Position numbers and translations under genes: made by a program. DNA of 35,633 nt from Candidatus Thorarchaeota archaeon (lineage in GTDB: Archaea; Asgardarchaeota; Thorarchaeia; Thorarchaeales; Thorarchaeaceae). The notes beneath the pieces are model-generated. The model saw only the letters and a program-made list of their open reading frames with translations. It did not search any database and was not told where the DNA came from. Below are positions 8,261 to 14,620 of the stretch, piece by piece (position 1 is the stretch's first letter; the number at the start of each line of letters is the position of its first letter). The stretch is from the NCBI GenBank assembly GCA_016839445.1, contig JAEOUG010000173.1, positions 1 through 35,633 on the forward strand, written 5' to 3'.

Positions 8261-8869
8261 ATGAGAGACGTCGGCGTGGCAATACTCGCCGGAGGGGCAT
8301 CGAAGAGGCTGGGAGAACCGAAGGCGCTTCTGCAGTTTCATGGCAGGCCTCTCATCAGCCATGTACTCGAGGTGGCCAAGAAGCTGACATCTGACGTCAT
8401 GATAGTAGTGTCCGAGGAAACTCAGATCGAACAACTCAGGGACTACATTGGCGACGTCCAGATACACTACGACCCAGAAGACTCAATCCGGTGCGCATTG
8501 ACGGGTGCCATCACGGCATTCGAATTCGCTCCGAAGAAGTACACTCAGCTACTCCCGGTTGATGCCCCTCTTGTAGAGCCTGATATCATACGATTCCTCG
8601 CAGATCTCGCACCGGGGCATGGAGCAGTCGTCCCGTCGTGGCCCAACGGATACATTGAACCGCTCCACTCGACATACCATTCTGAGCATGCCTACGCCCT
8701 CGGACTTGAGGTGATGGAACAGGGGCAGCGTAGAATGAGTGACTTGCTTCATAGACTACGCAATGTGCTGCACGTTTCGACCGAGGCTCTGAGAAAGATG
8801 GACCCCGACCTCAAGACCTTCAAGAACATCAACAGCCTTCAAGATCTGAAGAGAGAAGAACGAGGCTAG
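8261..8869 (+). CDS. MobA-like nucleotidyltransferase (molybdenum cofactor guanylyltransferase family)
   Basis: 202 residues from ATG 8261, 14 bp after hdrA, so probably co-transcribed. The N-terminal signature AILAGGASKRLGEPKALL is the nucleotide-binding loop of MobA/MocA-type enzymes, and LLPVDAPLVEP carries the metal-binding Asp. MobA adds GMP to molybdopterin; MocA-type relatives make the cytosine form. Which nucleotide is used cannot be read here. A longer frame opens at 8135 inside hdrA, but homology begins at 8261. Pairing with hdrA suggests maturation of a molybdo- or tungstoenzyme in the same redox pathway (inference). Confidence 0.85.
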   Translation: MRDVGVAILAGGASKRLGEPKALLQFHGRPLISHVLEVAKKLTSDVMIVVSEETQIEQLRDYIGDVQIHYDPEDSIRCALTGAITAFEFAPKKYTQLLPVDAPLVEPDIIRFLADLAPGHGAVVPSWPNGYIEPLHSTYHSEHAYALGLEVMEQGQRRMSDLLHRLRNVLHVSTEALRKMDPDLKTFKNINSLQDLKREERG

Positions 8870-9034
8870 TTGTGCGATTCAGAACACAAGAGATGTTATG
8901 TATCAACTCAGCAGATGTGTGTGTGGGAGTGTGCTGTACCGTGTCCCGCAGTTGGAGCTGTCAACTCACTCATTCTCGGGAACCCGGATAACCCATTCTC
9001 ATCTAAGGTCAGTCGCGGGTACAGGCGCCTCCCA

Positions 9035-10117
9035 TCATAACACTAGGTTCTCATGTCTGATTCTACATGTTCCCTCATGGCCAACCATGCAGGGGCCATA
9101 GGGGGCCTCCGGTCTGCAACGGGTGCCGAACAACTTACACTCTGTTGGGTCGATCATTCCAAGTATGACCTCATGGCACCTGCAACCCGGAAGGATGTCA
9201 ACGGACTCGAACTCCGGATAGTCGAATCTCTTCCTCGCATCATGGTGCTCGTACTCCTCCCGAATGTAGTACCCAGAATCTTTGATGACTCCGAGACCAC
9301 GCCAAGGAGCGTCTGCAATCTTGAAGGTCTTTTCTAGAACATGCTTCGCTGCAGGGTTTCCATCAGGACTTACCACACGAGTGTACTCATTCTCCGACTC
9401 TGACCGGCCCTCACTGATCTGCAGGGCAATCATCCGGATTGCCTCAAGGACATCGAGTGGCTCGAAACCTGCTGCAACACAGGGAACGTGATGTTTCTCA
9501 GCAAACGGTTGAAATGCCTTAGTACCGATAATCGTAGAAACATGCCCGGGAGTGATGAATCCGTCGACGCCAAAGCCTTCGATGTTGACTAGAATCTCCA
9601 TGGCCGGGGGGATGACCTTCAGCGAGGTCAGTAGGCTGAAGTTCTCTGGAGGACCTCTCAGAAGCTCAAGCGCGAATGTCGGTGCTGTTGTCTCGAAACC
9701 GACCCCTACGAGAACGACTTCCTTGCCGGGGTTCTTCCGAGCAATCTCAACAGCTTCACCTGCCCCGTAGACAATTCGCACGTCAGCTCCCTCAGTCCGT
9801 TCATTTGCGAGAGAGGAACTTGTCGAAGGAACCCGAATCATGTCACCGAAGGTTGCCACGATGTGACCTTGTCTAGCAAGCTCGATTGCCATATCGACGT
9901 CGTGAGCAGCACAGACACAGACGGGACAGCCAGGACCTGCCACAAGCGTCAGGCCTTCAGGTAGCAGTGAGCGGAGACCATGCTGACTTATGGTGTCTTC
10001 ATGTGTGCCACAAACATGGACAATTCTCGTAGCCCTTCCATCGTTCAAGCGAGCTATCTCACTGACTAGTCCTTTGGCCAGTCTAGCATCGCGGAACTTC
10101 GTCTGATTGCCAGTCAA
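9035..10117 (-). CDS. hypD: Hydrogenase maturation factor HypD
   Basis: A 360-residue protein with the full HypD signature: CGTHE (36-40), GPGCPVCVC (61-69), VGFETTAPT, FITPGHVSTIIG, and a C-terminal Cys-rich region (PGCRCHEVILG through GTRCRPE and GHEGTCRI) that holds the [4Fe-4S] cluster. HypD, with HypC, carries Fe(CN)2CO for assembly into [NiFe]-hydrogenases, so the organism should encode such a hydrogenase. No other hyp gene is adjacent. The start is TTG 10117; a stop lies two codons upstream, which rules out a longer form. A TATA box within an inverted repeat lies about 40 bp upstream. Confidence 0.96.
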   Translation of the reverse strand: MTGNQTKFRDARLAKGLVSEIARLNDGRATRIVHVCGTHEDTISQHGLRSLLPEGLTLVAGPGCPVCVCAAHDVDMAIELARQGHIVATFGDMIRVPSTSSSLANERTEGADVRIVYGAGEAVEIARKNPGKEVVLVGVGFETTAPTFALELLRGPPENFSLLTSLKVIPPAMEILVNIEGFGVDGFITPGHVSTIIGTKAFQPFAEKHHVPCVAAGFEPLDVLEAIRMIALQISEGRSESENEYTRVVSPDGNPAAKHVLEKTFKIADAPWRGLGVIKDSGYYIREEYEHHDARKRFDYPEFESVDILPGCRCHEVILGMIDPTECKLFGTRCRPEAPYGPCMVGHEGTCRIRHENLVL

Positions 10118-10144
10118 GGTTCACTCAACGTCTTGATTCGTGGC

Positions 10145-10172
10145 GTCCACATAAAAAGGGGAACTTGTGGAC
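10145..10172 (-). promoter_or_regulatory. hypD promoter: TATA box enclosed by a 7-bp inverted repeat
   Basis: GTCCACA (10145-10151) and TGTGGAC (10166-10172) are perfect inverted copies 14 bases apart. On the minus strand the spacer contains CCCTTTTTAT, a TATA-like element placed to start transcription at about 10125, just before TTG 10117. A dimeric regulator bound to the dyad would block TBP. It could instead act as a terminator hairpin for the upstream gene ending at 10184. Confidence 0.45.
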
Positions 10173-10183
10173 ATACAATCAGT

Positions 10184-10567
10184 CTACTTGATGATGTCAG
10201 CACCGTCAAGGATAGCCAGGGCCTCTCCTACGGTGATGGAGAGCTTACTGGCAAGCTCCTTAGGAGAAATCTCAGGGTTCTCCGAGAGGACATGCTGCCG
10301 AGCATATCCAGCCAGGTTAGCGAATCGAGGGTTGCTTCGAACGGTCTCAAGCAGGATATCCCACAGTGGGTGAAGCTTGAAGTCTTTCACATCAATCTCA
10401 ATGGTTCTCCCAGGCCTGTAGCGAGGCTTCATATCAGATAGATCAACCTCCTCGCTTGGTTGCAGGTCTTCAAACCGTTTCGTTAGTTTCTCCTGTTTTG
10501 GTGATGTCAAAGTTCTCGTCCCAACCTGAGTTATCCCGGCGAATCCACTGACGTAGATTACATGCAT
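10184..10567 (-). CDS. Conserved-looking hypothetical protein with C-terminal helix-turn-helix-like segment
   Basis: 127 residues from ATG 10567 (the open frame extends to 10666). The shorter form is preferred because a TATA box, CCTTATAA on the minus strand at 10585-10592, puts the transcript start at the ATG. I do not recognise the family. Residues about 1-30 form a possible beta hairpin (HVIYVSGFAGITQVGTRTL), the middle is polar, and the C-terminus (EISPKELASKLSITVGEALAI) reads like a small helix-turn-helix. It precedes hypD on the same strand with a 66-bp gap, but hypD seems to have its own promoter. Confidence 0.6.
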   Translation of the reverse strand: MHVIYVSGFAGITQVGTRTLTSPKQEKLTKRFEDLQPSEEVDLSDMKPRYRPGRTIEIDVKDFKLHPLWDILLETVRSNPRFANLAGYARQHVLSENPEISPKELASKLSITVGEALAILDGADIIK

Positions 10568-10584
10568 CTTCCCACGTAGGTCTG

Positions 10585-10592
10585 TTATAAGG
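10585..10592 (-). promoter_or_regulatory. TATA box for the gene ending at 10184
   Basis: CCTTATAA on the minus strand, centred about 24 bp before ATG 10567. The spacing implies a leaderless or nearly leaderless mRNA and argues for the 10567 start over the longer frame. Confidence 0.5.
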
Positions 10593-10723
10593 CTTCGCGT
10601 ACTCGAGGTCAAGTCATACCCTTCGGCGCGCTCGCTTCCGACAGCGCTGACCAACAAGGGCACCAAACAACAAGGTTTAACAACGGTTCTCCAGAGCCTA
10701 CCTCGTTCAACTTCATTTGAGGA

Positions 10724-11029
10724 ATGGAATTATTGCCTAGTGGCATTCGTAGGATTGTGCTTGACGTTCTGAAGCCTCACACCCCGAGGCTCACGGATCT
10801 TGCACTCATGATATCACAGGATGAGAGGGTAAGCGGTCTGAACATCTCTTTGAAGGAAGTCGACCAGAACACCGAGAGCATCACCATCACCCTAGAGGGC
10901 GATGATTTGAAGTTCGACACGATCAAGGAGATCCTTGAGCAAGCCGGAGCGGTCATTCATTCGATTGACCAGGTTGTGGCGGGCAGGCGATTCGTTGAAG
11001 AAGTCACCCTGCAGCCAGAGAACTCGTAG
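10724..11029 (+). CDS. DUF211 family protein
   Basis: A 101-residue protein matching the archaeal DUF211 family: GIRRIVLDVLKPH at the N-terminus, then a ferredoxin-like alternation of strands and helices (ISLKEVDQNTESITITLEG, IKEILEQAGAVIHSIDQVVAG). Known members are small and oligomeric; a ligand-sensing role has been proposed but function is unsettled. It is divergent from the 10184-10567 gene. A GGTTTAA element near 10674-10680 may be its TATA box. Length is normal. Confidence 0.85.
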   Translation: MELLPSGIRRIVLDVLKPHTPRLTDLALMISQDERVSGLNISLKEVDQNTESITITLEGDDLKFDTIKEILEQAGAVIHSIDQVVAGRRFVEEVTLQPENS

Positions 11030-11037
11030 TGCACCGA

Positions 11038-11652
11038 CTACTCTCTTAACAGCTGATCCCGGAGTCCCTTGGTCTCGTCTGCAATAGTGCGTCTAACCAG
11101 TCCATAGAGTTCCTGCCTGAAGGCAAGGGGCACAACCTTGACAACATTGCACAGCCGGTCTACTATGTCGTCGGCAAGGACCTCGGGGGCACTGACCTCA
11201 CGACTCACAATGCTCCGTACTACCTCTTCGCCTACACTGCTGCGTACTACAGAGTTGACAACACTGGCTATTGTTCCTTGAGGGTCCATGTAGTACGGCA
11301 ATTGGGCCTTGTCGTGGAAACTAGCAAAGCCCAGCTTCTCTGCGATGCTATCTGTGTACCAGTCCAAGCTCGACTCCTTCATCCTGAGCTTCGCTGCGAA
11401 CTCTGTCTTAGTGAGGGGATTGGGATGGCTCCAAGGATGCCTCGTGACTACAAACAGAGCTGCGCCAAAGAAGGGATCGGTCTCTCTGGGTAGGCCTTCC
11501 TTCCAGACGTACCGGCGGACAAGGTCAAGGGCCATGCTTTCGTATCTTTCGTCAACACGCTTCTCTTTGTAGAACTCGTGAGCGTCGAGCACAGCCTTGA
11601 CGACATCGTGCGGATTCACCGCCCAGTGTTCGTCGTCACTGTGAAACACCAT
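11038..11652 (-). CDS. Hypothetical protein with a single TFB/cyclin-like repeat
   Basis: 204 residues from ATG 11652, which has GGGAG upstream; an in-frame TTG lies at 11667. No family was recognised. The middle (ALDLVRRYVWKEGLP through FFGAALFVVTRHPW, TKTEFAAKLRMKESSLDWYT and AEKLGF) follows the same pattern as the second cyclin repeat of the TFB in this window (LGLAAAAIYVASIML, TQREIAEVARVTEVTVRNRY, VRKLG). There is no zinc ribbon and no second repeat. The C-terminal 80 residues are helical. TATA-like AGTAAAATAAC lies near 11702-11712. A role in transcription is an inference from this pattern only. Confidence 0.65.
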   Translation of the reverse strand: MVFHSDDEHWAVNPHDVVKAVLDAHEFYKEKRVDERYESMALDLVRRYVWKEGLPRETDPFFGAALFVVTRHPWSHPNPLTKTEFAAKLRMKESSLDWYTDSIAEKLGFASFHDKAQLPYYMDPQGTIASVVNSVVRSSVGEEVVRSIVSREVSAPEVLADDIVDRLCNVVKVVPLAFRQELYGLVRRTIADETKGLRDQLLRE

Positions 11653-11767
11653 CTTGTCCGCTCCCAAACAGGCAAAGGCAACGTAGTGCAGACACTGTCG
11701 CGGGTTATTTTACTCTTTTGTCAATGGTGGACTTCGTCTCTACAACCGCGCCACACCGCAAAATCGG

Positions 11768-12295
11768 TCATCGCGCGGCATAAGTCTTCTCAAGGGCCCA
11801 TTGAAGAGCCCGTCGAATCTCTCCGAGGCGAGTCTCGCTGCCATAGTTCCTTATGACTATCTCTTCAAGGATGCTATCGTCGGCAACGATGTCATAGTCG
11901 AAGGCATCTTCCCATCCAATGTCCTTGCTCTCGACCCGAGCCTTGTCCTCTTGCTGGAAACCTCCGAGGATCTTCTCGACAAAGAAGGTGGCAAACGCAC
12001 CTCTCTTGATATCATACATAGCGTGCTCGGCGGGAGTGACTCGGACTGTCTGGTCAACAATCTCTACAGTGGCCAGTTCCATGTTTCCCCCCTTGTCAGT
12101 CAAGACTATGCTCTGTGGTTCGGGAGCACCAGGGGGTGGGGCTTTCTTGGCGGATTCCATGACTACGTCAGCAGTGGTGAAGCTACTCTTGCCGATGGTC
12201 GCATCCAGAGCTTCGACATATTCCTCAAGCACTCGGATTCTCTCTCTGAGCTGCTCAATCTCCCGACCGAGTTCGGCCCTCAGCTCGACTAGCAT
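11768..12295 (-). CDS. Hypothetical protein with N-terminal coiled coil
   Basis: About 175 residues from ATG 12295; in-frame GTG 12316 and TTG 12325 are alternatives. The TATA-like CCAATATAG (minus strand, 12341-12349) predicts a transcript start near 12318, which favours 12295. Residues 1-45 form a charged coiled coil (ELGREIEQLRERIRVLEEYV) followed by a Pro-rich linker (KKAPPPGAPEPQS). The globular C-terminal domain has a beta-rich first half (NMELATVEIVDQTVRVTP) and ends in helices. Not recognised. The layout suggests an oligomeric or scaffold protein; no motif indicates catalysis. Confidence 0.6.
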   Translation of the reverse strand: MLVELRAELGREIEQLRERIRVLEEYVEALDATIGKSSFTTADVVMESAKKAPPPGAPEPQSIVLTDKGGNMELATVEIVDQTVRVTPAEHAMYDIKRGAFATFFVEKILGGFQQEDKARVESKDIGWEDAFDYDIVADDSILEEIVIRNYGSETRLGEIRRALQWALEKTYAAR

Positions 12296-12403
12296 TCTGA
12301 TCTCGGGGCTCTCCACTTGCAACACCAGCGTCTTTCTGGACTATATTGGTCGGTTACGACTCTATATCATTCCATGTAATATGGGAAAAAGAAGGTTACT
12401 GAA

Positions 12404-12628
12404 TCACTCATCTGAGGATACAACGACTATAGCGAAGTCGGGGCATTCCATCTCGCAGAGTCCGCAGACTTTGCACGCATCGATATCAGCTACTACAGGC
12501 AAGAAGAAGCCGCGATTGTCAACGGTTTCGGAGACCTTCAGAACACCATGCGGACAGACTGCTATGCAGATGTGGCATCCTTTGCAGAGCTTGGTGTCAA
12601 TAGAGATTCTCTTTGCCTTCCTGGCCAT
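12404..12628 (-). CDS. Small 2x[4Fe-4S] ferredoxin (KorD-like)
   Basis: A 74-residue protein with two complete CxxCxxCxxxCP motifs (CKGCHICIAVCP and CKVCGLCEMECP) around an internal pseudo-repeat. The sequence resembles the delta (ferredoxin-like) subunit of 2-oxoacid:ferredoxin oxidoreductases, but no alpha or beta subunit gene is nearby, so a free electron carrier is as likely. The ATG at 12628 has GGAGG eight bases upstream and a TATA box at 12663-12672. Confidence 0.9.
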   Translation of the reverse strand: MARKAKRISIDTKLCKGCHICIAVCPHGVLKVSETVDNRGFFLPVVADIDACKVCGLCEMECPDFAIVVVSSDE

Positions 12629-12662
12629 CAGAGGGCCTCCAAAGCAGTCTCGGATTCCCCAG

Positions 12663-12708
12663 TGATATAACGCTATTCATTCGACCAACAAGAGCGACGA
12701 TTAAATAT
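12663..12708. promoter_or_regulatory. Divergent promoter pair (ferredoxin / Zn-ribbon-wHTH gene)
   Basis: Two TATA-like elements point outward: GTTATATCAC on the minus strand at 12663-12672 for the ferredoxin, and TTAAATAT on the plus strand at 12701-12708 for the gene starting at TTG 12749. Both are at suitable distances from their starts. Confidence 0.5.
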
Positions 12709-12748
12709 GCTCGACCACTGAAGAGAGATGTAGAGCAGGTGTTCATAG

Positions 12749-13465
12749 TTGCGACGGTTCCTTGTCTTCCGGTGCTCCAAGTGTCAGAACTTCACAAATG
12801 CACCAGTGGGGCAGAAGAGAAGGAGATGTAGCTACTGCGGCAAGATCATCAACATCACAAAGGCAGTGGCGGCTCTCTTCGATTCGCCAGAAGAGGCAGC
12901 AATTGCAGTCAAGGCATTCAACGCGTCTAGGGGAGGCGATGAATTCGAAAAGGCTGTTGAGATATCACGTGAGCGCATCAGAAAGCTTCTACCCCCTGAA
13001 GAGATCAGGAGGGATAGTCTGACCCAGGGAGAAGATGAGTCGCCTCAGGCAGAGGGAAAGCGGAAGCGCCTGATGTCCCTCCTGAAGAGCAGGGCTTCAG
13101 AACGTTCTTGCCCTCTTGACCAGTTCGAGGGGCATTGCGAGGCTGCGGGGCTCGAATGGGCTTGGGTAGAAGAGCAGCTTCAGAATCTCGCCAACTCGGG
13201 ATCACTAATCTTCCCCAGACCATGGTCCATCAGAATGGTGGGCTTCGAGAAGAAAGATAAGAAGGAATCAGATGACGAGAAGGATGTTGGCACTAGCATT
13301 ATTAGAATCTTGGATGAGCGAGGTGGCAGGCTACGTGTCTCCGACATCATTGAACACTTCGAAGAGGCAGGGGTCACACGAACGTCGATAGAGAGGTCTC
13401 TAGAACGTCTCATGCAGAGAGGCGATATCTATGAACCCAAGCAGGGAGAAGTAAGTCTGCTCTAG
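12749..13465 (+). CDS. DUF1922-type Zn-ribbon protein with two MCM-like winged-helix domains
   Basis: A 238-residue protein. The start must be TTG 12749 because an in-frame TAG lies immediately upstream. Residues 1-35 are a zinc ribbon (C9-x2-C12, C27-x2-C30) in the DUF1922 arrangement (FLVFRCSKCQ, then CGKIINITKAV). A helical linker follows. The two remaining domains look like winged helices: about 103-160 (KRLMSLLKSRAS to LIFPRPWSIRMV) and 180-238 (IIRILDERGGRLRVSDIIEHF to GDIYEPKQGEV). The last segment closely follows the C-terminal winged helix of archaeal MCM. This suggests nucleic-acid binding, perhaps in replication or transcription. A smaller wHTH-like gene follows 46 bp downstream. 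Confidence 0.75.
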   Translation: MRRFLVFRCSKCQNFTNAPVGQKRRRCSYCGKIINITKAVAALFDSPEEAAIAVKAFNASRGGDEFEKAVEISRERIRKLLPPEEIRRDSLTQGEDESPQAEGKRKRLMSLLKSRASERSCPLDQFEGHCEAAGLEWAWVEEQLQNLANSGSLIFPRPWSIRMVGFEKKDKKESDDEKDVGTSIIRILDERGGRLRVSDIIEHFEEAGVTRTSIERSLERLMQRGDIYEPKQGEVSLL

Positions 13466-13511
13466 CCAATGCGATTCATTCAATAGGTGTGGGCCGAAGG
13501 TGTAGTGAGAG

Positions 13512-13901
13512 ATGCCCGTTGTCGAGATTGTAGCAAAGAGGATCTATGTCAAGAATCAGGATCTTGGCCTCAGCGTAGTGGATCTCATAGTCCTGCTTTG
13601 GCTCTACTCAAACCCCTACGACAGTCACCGAAGACAGCTTAGCTCTATGCGGGCAGTGCTCAAGATGTGTGAAACAATACAGGCGCCAGGAGGGGGACTA
13701 GACATCAATGAGGAAGAACTCACTCAGATTGTGCTGGGGAGCCTTCAGACTCTGAAGTCCAAGGGACTAGTGTATCTTGAGTCTGCTGGAATCCACTTCG
13801 TGAAGGGTGTGCTGACCGAGAGAGGAGTCACGCTCGTGGAGAGTTCTGTGGATAGCCCAGTTCTGAGACGAGTCACAGCAGAGTTTGGAGATGCGAGATG
13901 A
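13512..13901 (+). CDS. Hypothetical protein, possible winged-helix
   Basis: A 129-residue protein from ATG 13512. Not recognised as a family. The N-terminus is hydrophobic and helical (DLGLSVVDLIVLLWLY) but short for a membrane span. The second half has the rhythm of a winged helix: LTQIVLGSLQTLKSKGLVYLE, a hairpin, then GVLTERGVTLVE. It sits 46 bp after the Zn-ribbon/winged-helix gene on the same strand and probably shares its transcript; both end just before the promoter of the ribosomal-protein cluster. Confidence 0.6.
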   Translation: MPVVEIVAKRIYVKNQDLGLSVVDLIVLLWLYSNPYDSHRRQLSSMRAVLKMCETIQAPGGGLDINEEELTQIVLGSLQTLKSKGLVYLESAGIHFVKGVLTERGVTLVESSVDSPVLRRVTAEFGDAR

Positions 13902-13937
13902 CGCACCCCCATTCGCGGTATCGGCTATGTGACAATG

Positions 13938-13944
13938 TTTAAAT
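13938..13944 (+). promoter_or_regulatory. TATA box of the ribosomal-protein supercluster or its leader RNA
   Basis: TTTAAAT within AATGTTTAAATGC. Standard spacing puts the transcript start near 13965, about 190 nt before the L22 ATG at 14156. It is the strongest TATA-like element before the cluster. Confidence 0.6.
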
Positions 13945-13965
13945 GCAAAGCTCTTCCGAACCCGA

Positions 13966-14140
13966 CTGTCGCTCAGAAGAACGACTGTTTCAGAACCGAT
14001 GGAAGCAGTGCAGGTCACTAGTTCTGCTCGCGAGAACGATCTGCAGACGTGTGCCAGTAGGGTCTGGAGTGGTTGATTGAGCCAGACGATGACTTGACAG
14101 TCCAATGCGAATAAGGTTGGGCTGGGTAAAGTCCAAACAT
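13966..14140 (+). ncRNA. Candidate structured leader or ncRNA upstream of the L22-S3 operon
   Basis: No credible ORF fills 13902-14155. Pairing found by eye: an 8-bp stem (14009-14016 with 14038-14045, one G-U) capped after a 4-nt bulge by GTTCT/AGAAC (14021-14025 with 14033-14037); a 6-bp stem GTCTGG/CCAGAC (14062-14067 with 14082-14087); and a 7-bp stem AGTCCAA/TTGGGCT (14099-14105 with 14117-14123). The last strand can pair instead with GTCCAA at 14131-14136, giving two exclusive folds just before the L22 start. It could be an autoregulatory leader or a separate small RNA; an ACA at 14137-14139 also allows an H/ACA-type reading. No known family recognised. Confidence 0.4.
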
Positions 14141-14155
14141 CGGATGTGACGCTAG

Positions 14156-14620
14156 ATGCCGACATATCGATATTCAATCATAGGCATTGACCCTGACAAG
14201 ACTGCAATAGCTAGTGGAAGGAACATACGTGTTTCTCCGAAGCAGTGTCGAGAGGTCTGCAACGCAATCCAGGGAATGATGCTGGACAAGGCGATAGATC
14301 TTCTCGAAGCAGTTACTGAAGAGAAGGTGTGGATTCCTTACAGGCGCCACAAGAAGAAGCGAGGCCATCATCCAGGCATGAAGAAATGGGCGGCGGGGGG
14401 TCATCCGGTCAAGGCATCTGGGCACGTTCTGAAAGTCCTGAGGAATGCTGAAGCCAACGCAGACAGCAAGGGTCTGGACATTGACAGGCTACGAGTCATC
14501 CATGCAGTAGCACATCGAGGTAGAGCCTACAAGAAGTACATCCAGAGAGCCTTCGGAAGGAGCTCTCCCTACTTTGAGAATACCTCTCATTTGGAGATAG
14601 TGTTGGAAGAGGTGAACTAA
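14156..14620 (+). CDS. rpl22: Ribosomal protein uL22
   Basis: A 154-residue large-subunit protein that lines the peptide exit tunnel. The archaeal signature is present: NIRVSPKQCREVCNAIQG, the KSLDKAIDLLEAV-like helix, and the extended hairpin VWIPYRRHKKKRGHHPG with HRGRAYKKYIQRAFGR. It is the first ribosomal gene of the cluster; S19, L2, L23, L4 and L3, which usually precede it, are absent. There is no good Shine-Dalgarno motif before ATG 14156, and a structured RNA segment lies immediately upstream. It abuts the S3 gene without a gap. Confidence 0.95.
   Translation: MPTYRYSIIGIDPDKTAIASGRNIRVSPKQCREVCNAIQGMMLDKAIDLLEAVTEEKVWIPYRRHKKKRGHHPGMKKWAAGGHPVKASGHVLKVLRNAEANADSKGLDIDRLRVIHAVAHRGRAYKKYIQRAFGRSSPYFENTSHLEIVLEEVN

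Noticed and set aside
8870..9034. Possible tRNA or small RNA between the MobA-like gene and hypD
   Set aside because: No cloverleaf, no GTTCRANNC T-loop on either strand and no strong stems; I see nothing in this 165-bp spacer.
13950..13970. Resemblance of TTCCGAACCCG to a conserved 5S rRNA stretch
   Set aside because: The surrounding bases lack the 5S helices, and the match covers only about ten bases; treated as coincidence.
13767..14177. 136-codon minus-strand ORF across the leader before L22
   Set aside because: It overlaps the end of the 13512-13901 gene and the L22 start, lacks a start signal, and covers a segment that folds as RNA.
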